Source of the DNA: an uncultured Clostridia bacterium | GTDB lineage: Bacteria; Bacillota; Clostridia; Christensenellales; Borkfalkiaceae | Direction: 5' to 3' | NCBI GenBank assembly: GCA_934272745.1 | Contig: CAKQSI010000003.1 | Span: 1-64,000 of the forward strand | Length of the DNA: 64,000 nt | Shown here: piece by piece, positions 1 through 10,133 of the stretch | How positions within the stretch are numbered: position 1 is the first letter of the stretch | Layout of the letters: each line of letters begins with the position of its first letter | Made by a program: the position numbers and the translations under genes | The notes under the pieces: model-generated | Seen by the model: the letters and a program-made list of their open reading frames with translations, nothing else | Databases searched by the model: none | What the model was told of the DNA's origin: nothing

Positions 1-212
1 TACGAGCGGCGTTTAACGCCGCATAAATCGGTTTATCACCGCAAAAATAGTTAGGGATGGCGGATGGAATCCCTACTGTTATTTAAATCGATAAGCTTGT
101 GTACAAAAACAGCAAATATTTGGTTTACGGTTTCAAAAACGCCGAGCGATAAACGCGGCGGAAAGAATCTGGTATCGGACATAACAAGAAGGCTTTCTGT
201 ATATAAATAAGC

Positions 213-246
213 AAGGGCTTGCGAGCAAATCGCAAGCCCTTTTTGT
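213..246 (+). terminator. Rho-independent terminator of a gene left of the window
   Basis: A perfect 12 bp stem (213-224 with 230-241) with a 5 nt GCAAA loop is followed directly by a short T tract. It reads on the plus strand, so it most likely ends a gene lying before base 1. Confidence 0.75.
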
Positions 247-348
247 ACTTAATTTAGTCTGAATCTCCCATACATAAAGTAAATCCGTAAGGAGCGAAGC
301 GACGGAATAGCAATTGCTGCGTAGCCGATCGCGGTACCATCGTCTATT

Positions 349-403
349 TTAAATAAAAAGTAAATCCGAACCGTTCGCTCGTTACGAGCCAACAATTCGG
401 ATT
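349..403 (-). terminator. Probable terminator of the tRNA-Arg transcript
   Basis: Nested stems 363-370/396-403 (AATCCGAA with TTCGGATT) and 377-381/385-389 (GCTCG with CGAGC) are followed on the minus strand by TACTTTTTATTT. It begins about 10 nt past the tRNA 3' end. Confidence 0.55.
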
Positions 404-412
404 ATAACTTCT

Positions 413-489
<77 letters not shown>

Positions 490-511
490 ATATCGATTAT
501 TTAGTTGTTTT

Positions 512-561
512 CGCCTTTGGCTTTGTAGACCAACGCTCTATCCAGCCAACGCTAATGGTGC
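512..561 (-). pseudogene. Partial duplicate of the tRNA-Arg 5' half
   Basis: This stretch repeats the acceptor 5' strand, D arm and anticodon arm of the tRNA-Arg at 413-489, offset by about 72 nt. The flanking TGCATATCGAT context is also copied. It stops after the anticodon arm, so there is no T arm or acceptor 3' strand. The D stem is disturbed by substitutions and one extra base. The anticodon stem still pairs (TTGGT with GCCAA), and the loop CTACAAA would read ACA. It lies between the promoter and the intact tRNA, so it should be co-transcribed. A decayed tandem duplication is the simplest reading. Confidence 0.8.
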
Positions 562-619
562 ATATCGATCATTTCGTTGTTTGCTTTTAGAGAGTTACCT
601 CAATCTCGACAGCCTATAT

Positions 620-648
620 ATTATAGGAAAAAAGCGAAAAAATGTCAA
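620..648 (-). promoter_or_regulatory. Sigma-A promoter of the tRNA-Arg unit
   Basis: On the minus strand there is a perfect TTGACA (643-648), a 17 nt spacer and a perfect TATAAT (620-625). Transcription would start near 613 and run through the half-tRNA copy into tRNA-Arg. Confidence 0.9.
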
Positions 649-649
649 C

Positions 650-932
650 AAAATTGCAAGGGGTAAACGAAAAAAGTTGATAAAGTTGTATCCGGTTTGA
701 ACCGCGAGGGGAATGTCGTGCGGAGTTTACCCCGGAAGCGGTTTGGATCGGGCGGAAGAAATCGGGGGAAATTGCCTTGTCCGGACTTGCCGGGCGGAAG
801 TGGGGCGAGTGCGCGGAAGAGTGGTGCTGCGGCGGCTGAAAAATTGCATTGTCCGGCCGGGCGGCGTTTGCAAAATAATAAAAGTGTCTGCGTTTGCAGA
901 ATAAAAGCGCCCGCGCGTGAGAGATTATAAAA
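650..932. other. GC-rich spacer, no supported gene
   Basis: About 280 nt of GC-rich DNA between the tRNA promoter and the terminator at 933. Short overlapping open frames exist on both strands, but none has a good ribosome binding site or a recognisable product. The motif AAAAGCGCCCGCGC occurs twice just before the terminator. Confidence 0.5.
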
Positions 933-979
933 GCGCCCGCGCCCGGCAATCTGCCGGGCGCGGGCGCGCATTTTTTATT
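933..979. terminator. Strong bidirectional terminator after the envelope locus
   Basis: A perfect 16 bp GC stem (933-948 with 952-967) has a 3 nt loop. The plus side continues with ATTTTTTATT and the minus side with TTTTATAAT. On the minus strand it lies about 70 nt after the stop of the 1106-residue lipoprotein gene, so it probably ends that long transcript. Confidence 0.85.
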
Positions 980-1038
980 CTTAAAACCGACACCCTTCCG
1001 TTAACGAGAATAAGGAAATCAAGTCCTTGCCGGAAATC

Positions 1039-4000
1039 TCAGGAATGGAAGTTGATTTTTTCGCAAGCTGCCTTATAGTACGCGTACATATCCGCAAAAT
1101 ACTCGTCGTAAACGGTCTTTTCGGTGCCTTCCAGCGCGGCGACGCCCTTGTTGAGGGAATCCAGCGTGGAAAGAATCAACTGCTTGACGGAAACTTTCGT
1201 GCCGTCTTTTTCCGTATAATAGCCGTCCGGATACTGCGAATGCAGAATGTAGTACATTTCCAGCGACAGCGTATACGAAGACAGCGTAATGACCGTTTCG
1301 GAACCCTCAAACGCTTCTTTAAAATACGCGGTCAGACCGCCGTAGTACAGCGACAGCGCGTCGAGCATGACGAGAACGTACTGTTCGTCTGTGGAAAGCG
1401 CGCGGAAGTCGCTCATCAGCGTAGTGATCGTTTCCTGCGTGAAATTAAATTCGTCGCCCATATTGGGAATGGCGCTGTACATCATCGAAGACATCGTCCA
1501 GAAATAGGATTCGTACTTGCCGATAAAGGCGCGCAAAGCCGTTGCGGACTCGTATACCGCCTGATCGATGCCGAGGAGGTACAAATACCGCTGATAGGTC
1601 GCAGTCGCCTTGTAGACCCCGTTAAAGAGGGGAGAATCGTTGCCGGCGGTCGCGGTTTCGCCGTAGGGCTGCCAGTAGTACGCTTTCAGAATATCTTCGT
1701 CACCCGAAGCGAGAATGGCGTCCCTGCTCTTGAGCATATTTTCGTAAGAAGCGAGGTAGGTGAGGTAGATGGGAACGGACTCGCCGGTGATCTGCTGCAG
1801 GGTGTCGATATACACCGTAGCCAGTTCGAGATTGGCAATGCTGGTATAAAGCGCCTTGAAGTTTTCTGCCTGATCGCCGAGGTCAACGGCGTTGAACACG
1901 ACGTTATTTTTGCCGTCTTCACCCGCCTCGGTGTGGAACATTGCGGCGTAGCTTTGGTACTTATCGTACAGGAATTTCAGGCAGGAATCGAACGCGGCTT
2001 TGTCTGCGGAATCGGCGGCAAGCGCTTCGTACTTGGTCTTTGCGTTGGTCGCATATTCGTACATAGTCGCGGAGTCGCCGTTGGCGTAACCTTCCAGCGC
2101 GATCATCAGATCGGTGAAGATATCGTAGGAGACGACGCCCGAAGCGGTTTCGGGTTCCAGACCCAGTTCCTTGCAGTAGTAGGTGTAAACGAAGGTCGCA
2201 AAGGAGGAGTGCAGTCCGTTTTCGTCCGGATAAAGGGCAAGACCGGGTACGCCGTATTTGTAAAGGAAGTTCAGCGCGGAGATGAAATTCAACTGCTGAT
2301 TGGGACGGAGCGCCACAAAGTCCTCGAACGTGGCTTTCACGCCTTCGTCAAACGCGGGCGTCGCTTCGTAATTTTCTTCGTTGTTATATCTTTCCCACAG
2401 GGTAAGATATTTGTTCCATACCGCAAGATACGCGTCGTTGAATGCCGAATCCTGCGTCAGTTCGAAATATCCCATGGTGCTCGTCTGCAGCGAAACCATG
2501 ATGGAATCGTATACTCTGCCGTACAGGTTGAGGTACATCGCGTCGTTTTCCGCCTCAAGCTTGGTTGCGGCGTCGTTGCAGCGGAGATAGAAGTACAGGA
2601 ACAGAGAACTTTCGGTAACCTGCGGCGTTTCTTCCTCTTCCAGCGCGGAAAGCGCCGCCTGCAGGTTCTGCAGGGCGACGTTCGCGTAAACGAAGTCTTC
2701 TCCCATCGTTTCCAGTTTATCGGGCAGGCGAATGCCGGTCAGATCGTCGATTTTTTTAGAAGCCGCCGTTGCCTGATCGCTTCCCGACTGGGAAACGTCG
2801 TAATAGTAGCGGTAAATGATTTCAAAAAAGTCGCGCTTTTCTCTCCAGTCTTCGAGGCGGGAGAAAATGGTGGAGTCGCTGTAGTTGTTGCCGTTCATAT
2901 CGGTCAGCGTTTCTTCTGCCGATTCGATATCCGCACGGTACGTCCACAGGTCGTCGCCCGACCAGTTTGCGGGCAGTTTTGCCAACGAATCGGCGGCGGA
3001 GACGGCTTTTTCAAGGACGGTCGCCACTTTATTGAGCGCCGAGCGGTTGAAGTAGACGAGGCTCATGTCGCCGATCGCGAGATCGACGTCTGCGCCGTCC
3101 TTCACCGCGCCGTTATAGATAATAACGTCTTTCGCGCGGGTAAGGAAGCGTTCGTCGCTTAAAAGATCGCTGTAGAAGAAGACGGTTTTGACGTCGTCGT
3201 CCGTGCCGGCTCTCAGTTTTTCGGCGCCGTCCGCGGCTTTCTGTCTGGTGTCTGCAAGGTAGGTCAGGCTGCCCAAAGAGACGCTGAACACGCCGTCAAA
3301 CGCCGTGTTGACCGCTTTCTGCCATTCGTTGAAGCCGTGAATGACGGCAAGTCTGCCGATCGCCGCAAATTCTTCGTCGGTGACGAGTTTCTGGTTGGCG
3401 GAAGTCATGCCGTTAAAGAGTTCCAGCGCCCGGACGGCTTTTTCCCTGAGGTCGGGCGTGGCGGTTTCGGGATAGTACATATCGGGGTCGGGATATTCGT
3501 ATTTCGACCAGTCAACGACTTCGAGTTCCTTGGCAAGTTTCTGCACGCGGGTAACGTCGCTGTATTTTAAAGTGATCTCAAACGTTTCGCGCGGGACGCC
3601 GTTATAGGAAACGGTGATGACCTGCGTTTCGGTTTCGTGTTCTTCGGAAACCGCGGAGGGATCGAATCCCGAAACGGTCAGTTCGGTAAGGGCGGGGTTC
3701 CGCACGGTTTTGCCGTCCGCGCTCTTCATCGAAAGGGAGGCGCCGGAAAGATCGATTTCGGTATCGTGGCTGCCGTAAGAAAGTTTTCTCGGTTTTTTGA
3801 AGGAAACCTGCGCTTTGACGACCGAAACGCCGAACGTGCCGGTATAAGCCGTGCCGCCGTCGGTAACCGCCGCAGAGAGCGTCAGATTTGCGTTTTCGGC
3901 GGAGGAATCGAATCCGGTAAGCGACAGCGATTCGTCCCCTTGCGCGACGGTAAAGGAAGTGCCGTCGTCCCGCGTGACTTTCAGACGGATATTCGCCGCG

Positions 4001-4359
4001 GTGACCGGTTCGCCGATGAAGTAAACGTAGGATTCCGCAGTCTGGAAGCGGGGTACGACGTTGACGGTAAAGTTCACCGACTGTCCTTTATACGAAACGG
4101 TCAGTTCCTGCGCGCCGGGTTTATCTTTATCGTAGCCGGTAATTTCCACGCCGTCTGCGGTAAAGGGGACGCTTTTGCCGTCTGCGGTCAGCGTTCCTTT
4201 GGAAAAATCGGGATCGTTGCCCTGAACGAACGTGGTCTGCGGCAGGTTGCCCTTTTCAATGGTCAGGGCCTTTACCTTGCCGCCGCAGGCGGAAAACGTC
4301 GCGGCAAGCAGGCACAACAGCCCGATCAGTGCGATAACAACAGATAGTCTTTTTTTCAT
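1039..4359 (-). CDS. Large lipoprotein with N-terminal Ig-like domains
   Basis: A 1106-residue protein starting with a lipoprotein signal peptide (lipid Cys near residue 25, context TFSAC), so probably anchored on the outer face of the membrane. Residues about 30-270 form three tandem bacterial Ig-like modules, recognisable by phrases such as GAQELTVSYKG and TVNV. The remaining 800 or so residues are helical and rich in Tyr, Ala and Leu, with no motif I recognise. The ATG has a strong AGGAAGG 6 nt upstream. It is the last gene of the minus-strand envelope locus, 141 nt after the 951-residue LRR lipoprotein gene, followed by the terminator at 933-979. Adhesion or structural roles are possible; no function is asserted. 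Confidence 0.85.
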   Translation of the reverse strand: MKKRLSVVIALIGLLCLLAATFSACGGKVKALTIEKGNLPQTTFVQGNDPDFSKGTLTADGKSVPFTADGVEITGYDKDKPGAQELTVSYKGQSVNFTVNVVPRFQTAESYVYFIGEPVTAANIRLKVTRDDGTSFTVAQGDESLSLTGFDSSAENANLTLSAAVTDGGTAYTGTFGVSVVKAQVSFKKPRKLSYGSHDTEIDLSGASLSMKSADGKTVRNPALTELTVSGFDPSAVSEEHETETQVITVSYNGVPRETFEITLKYSDVTRVQKLAKELEVVDWSKYEYPDPDMYYPETATPDLREKAVRALELFNGMTSANQKLVTDEEFAAIGRLAVIHGFNEWQKAVNTAFDGVFSVSLGSLTYLADTRQKAADGAEKLRAGTDDDVKTVFFYSDLLSDERFLTRAKDVIIYNGAVKDGADVDLAIGDMSLVYFNRSALNKVATVLEKAVSAADSLAKLPANWSGDDLWTYRADIESAEETLTDMNGNNYSDSTIFSRLEDWREKRDFFEIIYRYYYDVSQSGSDQATAASKKIDDLTGIRLPDKLETMGEDFVYANVALQNLQAALSALEEEETPQVTESSLFLYFYLRCNDAATKLEAENDAMYLNLYGRVYDSIMVSLQTSTMGYFELTQDSAFNDAYLAVWNKYLTLWERYNNEENYEATPAFDEGVKATFEDFVALRPNQQLNFISALNFLYKYGVPGLALYPDENGLHSSFATFVYTYYCKELGLEPETASGVVSYDIFTDLMIALEGYANGDSATMYEYATNAKTKYEALAADSADKAAFDSCLKFLYDKYQSYAAMFHTEAGEDGKNNVVFNAVDLGDQAENFKALYTSIANLELATVYIDTLQQITGESVPIYLTYLASYENMLKSRDAILASGDEDILKAYYWQPYGETATAGNDSPLFNGVYKATATYQRYLYLLGIDQAVYESATALRAFIGKYESYFWTMSSMMYSAIPNMGDEFNFTQETITTLMSDFRALSTDEQYVLVMLDALSLYYGGLTAYFKEAFEGSETVITLSSYTLSLEMYYILHSQYPDGYYTEKDGTKVSVKQLILSTLDSLNKGVAALEGTEKTVYDEYFADMYAYYKAACEKINFHS

Positions 4360-4500
4360 AAATCAACCTTCCTGTAGCATTGGTATTTCTACCCGAAGTT
4401 TTATTTCGGGGGAGTAGCTTAAACGTGTGTGAGAACGTGTGCGCGGCAGGATTGTCCGCGTTTAAGAGTTACGCTTTTTTCCGAAGTTTTGCGCAGAATT

Positions 4501-7356
4501 TTACGCTTCTTCGTTCCAGACGGCGTAAAGCGCGGCGCCGTTTTCCGCGGCAAGCACGGTATTTTCGGTATAAAGCGCGGCGCCGCCCGGGGTAAGCGCA
4601 AAGCCGCCGAACGTATATCCCGCGCGCCGGGGTGCGGAAAGCGCGTTGGTCACGTTGAGGTAACGCACCGCGTCTTCGGATTTGATAAAGGAAGCAAGGC
4701 TGCCGTCTTCGTTAAAAATGCAGCCCGAAACCTGCGGCCGGTAGGAGGAATTCCAACGCTCGTTGAAATTTTCCGTATTCGTTCCCGCTTCGAGATAGAA
4801 CGACAGCGCTTTGCAGCCGTAAAAGGCGTGCGCGCCCACCGAGGTCAGGGAAGCGGGCAGGTTCACCGCCGTAAGTCTTGTGCAGCCGCGGAACGCCTGC
4901 TTGCCGATGGTCTGCAACGTTTCGGGGAAGGCAACTTCTTTTAAGGAAGTACAGCCCGAAAACGCCGCGTCGCCGACGGTTTCTGCCGCGGGGGCGGAAA
5001 GAACCGCAAGCGAGGTGCATTTATAGAAAGCGTAATTGCCGACGGCGGTCACCGCGGGAAGTACGGCTTCTTTCAGGTTTTCGCAGGAATAGAACGCTTT
5101 GTCGCCGATCTTTTTCAGGCTTTCGCCGAAGGTGACGGAGGTAAGCGAAGTGCATTTGTAAAAGGCTTTGTCCGCCAGCGTTTCGGTATTTCCGAGAGTA
5201 GCCGTTTTCAGCGAGGTCATCAGCGCAAACGCCTGTTCGCCCACGGTTTTGACTCCGGAACCCAGAACCACGTTGTCGATTCCGCCGATGTGGGTCACGC
5301 CCATTTCGGTTTTGTCCGCATATTCGAAGGAACAGCCGTAAAAGGCGAACGCGCCGATCTCTTCCACGCCGTCCGGCAGGGTAAGCGTATCTTCTGCGGT
5401 GTCGGCGCTTTCGGCTACCAGTTTACATTTATAAAACGCCGACTGCCCGATTTTTTTCAGCGAAGCGGGAAGGAGCGGCAACGTCAGTTCGTCGCAGTGG
5501 TAGAAGGTATAGTCCTTGATCTCGGTCAGTTCCTGCGGGAGGACGACCGAAGTCAGCGACGCGCATTTATAAAACGCCGATCTGCCGATGGTTTTCACAC
5601 TGTCCGGAACGGTGACCGAAGTCATGCGTTCGGCATTATAAAAAGCGTAATCGGCAATGCCGACCGTGTCTTCTTTGATGGCAAGCGAACCGAACAGGGA
5701 GTCTTTCTGAAAGCCTACCAGCCAGTTGCCCGCGTAAACGACGCCCGCCGCGTTTTCCCACAGGGCGGAGGAGCGGAAAGCATACAGTTTGATCTCTTCC
5801 ACGCTTTCGGGAATGGTGATTTCTTTTAAGGAAGTGCAGCCCGAAAAGGCGTAACTGCCGACGACTCGTAAAGAACTTTCGCCCAGCAGGTCTTCGCGGT
5901 TAAGGTCCAGCCCGCCGAGAACGGCGATGGAAAGCCCGGTGCATTTTTCAAAGGCGCGTTCCCCGATCTCGGTCACGCCGCTGCCCAGGACGAGGTTGAG
6001 CAGCGCTTTGCAGCCCGAAAAGGCGGAATCGCCCACGATTTTTACGCTGTCCGGCAGGGTAAAGGTGTCGGGAAAGGCTTCGCATTCTAAAAAGGCGGAA
6101 TCGGCAATGCCGCGGGTGCCGTCCTGCACCTGCCGGTTTTTCATGGTCTTGTCCTTGACCGAAACCAGCCAGTTGCCGGCGTAAACCACGCCGTCCGATT
6201 GGCTTTCGATGCCCGTGCCGGAAAATGCGTTTTTCTCGATCTTTTGGGTAACGCTGCCGAAGTTCGTTAAGGTGATCAGCGCCGCCGAGTCCCGAAACGC
6301 GCTTTCGCCGATTCGCTTTACGCCGCCCGCCATATCGACCGAAATAAGCGCCGTGCAGCCGCGGAAAGCGCTGTTTCCTACAGTGTCCACGTTTTCGCCC
6401 AAAACGATTGCGGTAAGCGCCGTGTCTTCGCGGAAGGCGTCCGCGCCGATGGTGCTGACGCCGCTGCCGAAAGTGACGCTCTCAAGCGACGTGCATCTCG
6501 AAAACGCGCCGCTTTCTACGGCGGTCACGTCGTCCGGAATGACGACCGAAGTCAGCGCGTCGCAGCCGTTGAATACGTTTTGCGGCAGCACTTTCAGATT
6601 ATTTCCGAGGACGACGCCCGAAAGTTTACGGCAGTACTCGAACGCGTTTTCGCCCAGCGTTTTTAAGCCTGCGGGGAGGGTGAGCGTTCCGCTTAAGGAG
6701 CGGCAACTCTGAAAGGCTTTGTTTCCGATTTCGGTAAGACGATCGGAAAAGACCACTTCGGTAAGGAAAGAACAGTTTGCAAAGGCGGAATCGCCGATTT
6801 TGGCGACGTTTTCGCCCAGAGTGATTTTGGTCAGTCCGTTTTTGTTGAAAAAGGCGCGGTCTGCGATCTTGGTGACGGGAAGTCCGCGATAGGTCGCGGG
6901 TATGACCGCTTCGCCCGTGACGCTGCCGGGACCGGACACTTCAAACGACTTTCCGTCTTCCGCAAGGCGGAAAGATAGTCCCGGTTCTTCCTCCCGTACA
7001 AAGGTGACGGCTGCCGACCAGGGGGAATCCTTGTAGTCTTTATCGCTGCCGGAAGCCACCGCTTTCACGCGGATTTCGTACGTGCCGGGCGCTAAGTTAT
7101 CCAAAGCGAGGGAGGTTTTTCCCGTGTCGCGCTCCTCGGTTGCGGCGCCTTTTAAGGAAACGGTGTAATACGCCGCCTTTTTTGCGCCCGTCCAGGAAAG
7201 GGTCATCGTGACGGCGTCCGCCGAAAGGTTCTGCGGAGCGGAAAGCGCCGCTTTTTTGTCGCAACCGGTCGCGGCAAAAAGCGTCATCGCAAGCAAAAAT
7301 GCAAAGCACAGCAGGCGGATAGCGCCGCGGCTTTGGTTTTTCGTTGAATTTTTCAT
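4501..7356 (-). CDS. BspA-type leucine-rich-repeat lipoprotein
   Basis: A 951-residue lipoprotein (lipobox AATGC, lipid Cys32). Residues about 36-122 look like a fibronectin type III module (ending with PGTYEIRVKA). Residues about 130-885 are an array of roughly 23-residue LRR_5/BspA repeats with the pattern IGxxAFxxCxxLxxVxLPxxL. The C-terminus is a Listeria-Bacteroides type repeat (GYTFGGF ... LYAVW). Such repeats in surface proteins usually mediate binding to host or matrix ligands. The ATG overlaps the stop of the upstream VWA gene (ATGA, 7353-7356), which implies translational coupling. This ties the LRR protein to the MoxR/VWA module and is the main reason to treat it as a partner rather than a bystander. 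Confidence 0.9.
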   Translation of the reverse strand: MKNSTKNQSRGAIRLLCFAFLLAMTLFAATGCDKKAALSAPQNLSADAVTMTLSWTGAKKAAYYTVSLKGAATEERDTGKTSLALDNLAPGTYEIRVKAVASGSDKDYKDSPWSAAVTFVREEEPGLSFRLAEDGKSFEVSGPGSVTGEAVIPATYRGLPVTKIADRAFFNKNGLTKITLGENVAKIGDSAFANCSFLTEVVFSDRLTEIGNKAFQSCRSLSGTLTLPAGLKTLGENAFEYCRKLSGVVLGNNLKVLPQNVFNGCDALTSVVIPDDVTAVESGAFSRCTSLESVTFGSGVSTIGADAFREDTALTAIVLGENVDTVGNSAFRGCTALISVDMAGGVKRIGESAFRDSAALITLTNFGSVTQKIEKNAFSGTGIESQSDGVVYAGNWLVSVKDKTMKNRQVQDGTRGIADSAFLECEAFPDTFTLPDSVKIVGDSAFSGCKALLNLVLGSGVTEIGERAFEKCTGLSIAVLGGLDLNREDLLGESSLRVVGSYAFSGCTSLKEITIPESVEEIKLYAFRSSALWENAAGVVYAGNWLVGFQKDSLFGSLAIKEDTVGIADYAFYNAERMTSVTVPDSVKTIGRSAFYKCASLTSVVLPQELTEIKDYTFYHCDELTLPLLPASLKKIGQSAFYKCKLVAESADTAEDTLTLPDGVEEIGAFAFYGCSFEYADKTEMGVTHIGGIDNVVLGSGVKTVGEQAFALMTSLKTATLGNTETLADKAFYKCTSLTSVTFGESLKKIGDKAFYSCENLKEAVLPAVTAVGNYAFYKCTSLAVLSAPAAETVGDAAFSGCTSLKEVAFPETLQTIGKQAFRGCTRLTAVNLPASLTSVGAHAFYGCKALSFYLEAGTNTENFNERWNSSYRPQVSGCIFNEDGSLASFIKSEDAVRYLNVTNALSAPRRAGYTFGGFALTPGGAALYTENTVLAAENGAALYAVWNEEA

Positions 7357-10118
7357 TGCGGTTTATCCTCTTTCTGCGCTTTTTTGTCGCGGATAATTTC
7401 GTGAATCCAGCGGAATTTGAACTTTCTTACGGCGACGTCCAGCAAAAGCGACACGATCATAACAATCAGGAATAAAATCCGGGGGTCGGTCACTTTTTCG
7501 AGCGTCCGGGTAAAGGAAGCAAAGGTTTCCACGGGGTCGGAAAGGGTTTTTCCGTTGCCGCTTTCCGCAAGCGAATGCAAAAGTTCGGCTCCCGCCGTTT
7601 CGCTAACGAACGCGTCGTATTCTTCGGAATAGGAGAACGAGCGGTAAACGGTGAGGTCGGCAACGACTTCGCCCGCGGCGTTGCGTTTTTCCACGATAAT
7701 TTTGTATACGCCGCCTTTCGCAATCTCGAAATCAAAACTCACGCCGCCGTTTTCGGGGGTTACGGTAAGCGCGCCGCCGTAGTACGCCATGGCTTCTTCC
7801 GACACGGGAGAAACCGAAACTTCCACGGCGTCGCCCTCGTTTTTCGTCGTGTAGACGTTGAGGCGGTTACGGTAGTTGTCTTCTTCGTACTTTAAGATGA
7901 GATCCAGACTGTCCGGCTCGGGATCGGTCAAAGGCGCCAGCGTTTCGGCAAGATTTTTGACGATCTGCCGCCCGACGGAGTCCGCCGCGATCCAGTCTTT
8001 CGCCCACGATTGGTTGATCGCGCTCATAAAACTTCCCACCTTGCCGTTGCCGAAGTTCCATTCCGCATAAACGGGGACGAAATCGCTTGCGAGCGGTACG
8101 GTGGCGTCCGCTTTTGCTTTGGTGCCGTAGTAGCCCGAAAGTTTGGGGAGATCGGAAGTATCGATTCCCGTAAAGGCGGAAGTATAATCTTTCACCTTGG
8201 GGGAGAACGCTTCTCCTTCATTGAGTTCCGCCACCATGGAAGCGGAAAGGTCCTCGGTCATATATTCGCTGATGCGGTCAATTTCGCTTAGCGGTACGTT
8301 GAAAAATTTGCCGTGCGCGCGTTCGGCTGTCTTCTGCATCTGCGAAAGATAGTTCTGGCTTTGCGCCATACCGACGGCAACGACGGACATCGTGATGCCC
8401 TTTTTGTTGTTTTCGTCGATATATCTGCCGTACCAGTTGGTATCGCCGTCGTTGGCTTGTTCTAAGTGATCCTGCGGGTTACCGTCGGTCAAAAGGATCA
8501 TGTGGCGCCGTTCTACGGGGAGCGCCGCCAAAGTCAGTCCGCCGAATTCGATCGCGCTGGAGAACGACGTACCGCCGCTTCCGCTGCCGCCGTCGTTTTT
8601 CCCCAGATTTCTGATGATCGTGCGGATACTTTCTTTTTTGGAAACGGGCAGAATTTCCACTTCCTCTTTGCTGCCCACGCTGAACGTGATCGCGCCGCAG
8701 TAGTCGCGGTCGGAAAGCGCGTCCAGTACCTGCTCGGCGCCCTTCAGCGCGGCGTCGAATCTGCCGCTGCTCATGGAGCCGGACGCGTCGATGACGAGAA
8801 GGACGGCAACCGGCGGCGTATAGTCGATGGCTTGCACGGGCAGCATTTCCTGAAACAGCGTTCCCGTTAAATCCTGCCGGTTATACGCGTGCGCGACCGA
8901 AGTTTTTCCGTCAGCGGACGCGTCGTTGCTGCCGCCGAAGGTCATCAGGCTGCCGCCGAAACTGTAAACGTAGTCGTACAGCGACTGTACGAAATCGGTG
9001 GGCATGGCGGCGGAAGTCAGGTCGGCGTTCGACAGGTTGACCAGAACCACTTCCTGATAGGCGCAGAGTTCTTTTGCCGTCTGGGGGACGGCTCCCGCGT
9101 CGTCCGCAACCGAAATGCGGGTTACGTTGTAATCTTCGGATAAAATTTCGGAAAGATCGTCCGCCTCGCCCGCTTTCTGTTCCAGAATCAGCACGTTTTC
9201 AAACAGCGCGACGTCGAGATAGGAATGCAGCGTGTTGTTTTCGCTGCCCGTGTCGCCGGGGGCGGCAACGGTAAAGGTCAGGTCGTGCAGACCCGCGGAC
9301 TGGAAGGAGTGTTCGATCTCCACTTCGGTTTCGCCGGGTTTTACGGTGACCGAAGTCGTCCCCGCGGCAAAGCCTTTGTCGGAAACGGCGACGGTCGCCG
9401 TCGTTTCGGAAAGGAAGTTGCTCTTTACCGTCAGCGTGATTTTCGCGGGTTGACCGAAGATGATTTTTTCTTCCGGAAGTTTGGCGGAGATCAACTGAAT
9501 TTCGCTCTGTTTTTCGTCGGGGAACTCCATCACGTCCACTTTAACGCCGGTCGCCGCGATCATTTTGACTGCGGAAAGCGCGGAATCGTCGGTTTCGTAC
9601 CCGTCCGAAAGGAGCAGTATTTTAGAAGTTTTGGGGTTTTGGAACTGTTCCGCCGCAAAGCGGAGCGCAGAAGCGATATCGGTCGCGCTCTTGTCGGGTT
9701 TTTCCGCGGAAAGATAGGTGCGGAACGCGTCTTTCGCGGCGTAAGACATGGGCGCCGCAAGCACCGCGTCTTTCCCGAAGGTGACGATGCCTACCCGGTA
9801 GTTTTTTCCGCAGGCGTTTAAGACCGAACGCACCGCTTCGTCTTTTTCCTCGTCCGAACGGGCGTTGCTGTCCGATACGTCCACTAAAAGGAGCAGTTCG
9901 TTCTGCTTGTTGGGGACTTCGTACCGGAAGGTCATGCCCGAAAGCAGCGTTACGCAAAGCACGACGGCTAAGGTGTGCAGCGTGACCGAGATCACGCGGT
10001 TACGCGATTTGCGGAACTTTTTCGGCAGACGGAAAAAGGGAAGAAAGGTCAAAAGCAGTGCGGGGATCAGCAGCAATAAAAGCCACGGACGGGCAAATTC
10101 GATTGTGAAATTACTCAT
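7353..10118 (-). CDS. Membrane protein with two VWA domains
   Basis: A 921-residue protein. Two TM helices sit at about 12-28 and 43-62 and a third near 881-898, leaving a short basic cytosolic tail. The first VWA-like domain starts after TM2 with a MIDAS-type DVSDS (80-84). The second carries a complete MIDAS DASGS (444-448) followed by LLTDGNPQDH. The part between them resembles the glutamine-amidotransferase-like fold found in large Bat/VWA proteins, and beta-rich segments follow. VWA domains with intact metal sites usually bind protein partners. The start has GGAGGGG upstream, 15 nt after the gene at 10134-12026, and the stop overlaps the LRR lipoprotein start. Confidence 0.88.
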   Translation of the reverse strand: MSNFTIEFARPWLLLLLIPALLLTFLPFFRLPKKFRKSRNRVISVTLHTLAVVLCVTLLSGMTFRYEVPNKQNELLLLVDVSDSNARSDEEKDEAVRSVLNACGKNYRVGIVTFGKDAVLAAPMSYAAKDAFRTYLSAEKPDKSATDIASALRFAAEQFQNPKTSKILLLSDGYETDDSALSAVKMIAATGVKVDVMEFPDEKQSEIQLISAKLPEEKIIFGQPAKITLTVKSNFLSETTATVAVSDKGFAAGTTSVTVKPGETEVEIEHSFQSAGLHDLTFTVAAPGDTGSENNTLHSYLDVALFENVLILEQKAGEADDLSEILSEDYNVTRISVADDAGAVPQTAKELCAYQEVVLVNLSNADLTSAAMPTDFVQSLYDYVYSFGGSLMTFGGSNDASADGKTSVAHAYNRQDLTGTLFQEMLPVQAIDYTPPVAVLLVIDASGSMSSGRFDAALKGAEQVLDALSDRDYCGAITFSVGSKEEVEILPVSKKESIRTIIRNLGKNDGGSGSGGTSFSSAIEFGGLTLAALPVERRHMILLTDGNPQDHLEQANDGDTNWYGRYIDENNKKGITMSVVAVGMAQSQNYLSQMQKTAERAHGKFFNVPLSEIDRISEYMTEDLSASMVAELNEGEAFSPKVKDYTSAFTGIDTSDLPKLSGYYGTKAKADATVPLASDFVPVYAEWNFGNGKVGSFMSAINQSWAKDWIAADSVGRQIVKNLAETLAPLTDPEPDSLDLILKYEEDNYRNRLNVYTTKNEGDAVEVSVSPVSEEAMAYYGGALTVTPENGGVSFDFEIAKGGVYKIIVEKRNAAGEVVADLTVYRSFSYSEEYDAFVSETAGAELLHSLAESGNGKTLSDPVETFASFTRTLEKVTDPRILFLIVMIVSLLLDVAVRKFKFRWIHEIIRDKKAQKEDKPQ

Positions 10119-10133
10119 AAATTTCCCCCTCCG

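Larger units (their letters stand above)
1..412. other. Intergenic region with hairpins, no gene seen
   Basis: No convincing coding region is seen. The stretch holds short palindromes (6-22; arms 52-58 and 69-75, a TAGGGAT/ATCCCTA pair), a plus-strand terminator at 213-246 and the tRNA-side terminator at 349-403. It is the natural place for an element integrated at the tRNA 3' end, but no integrase or attachment repeat is visible within the window. Confidence 0.6.

Noticed and set aside
697..930. 77-codon plus-strand frame ending just before a terminator
   Set aside because: Arg/Gly/Ala-rich GC-driven composition and no promoter. The terminator is better explained by the lipoprotein gene on the minus strand.
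1027..3162. 711-codon plus-strand frame opposite the Ig-domain lipoprotein gene
   Set aside because: Antisense shadow; composition is rich in Arg, Val and Phe, with no start signal, while the opposite strand has a signal peptide and good ribosome binding site.
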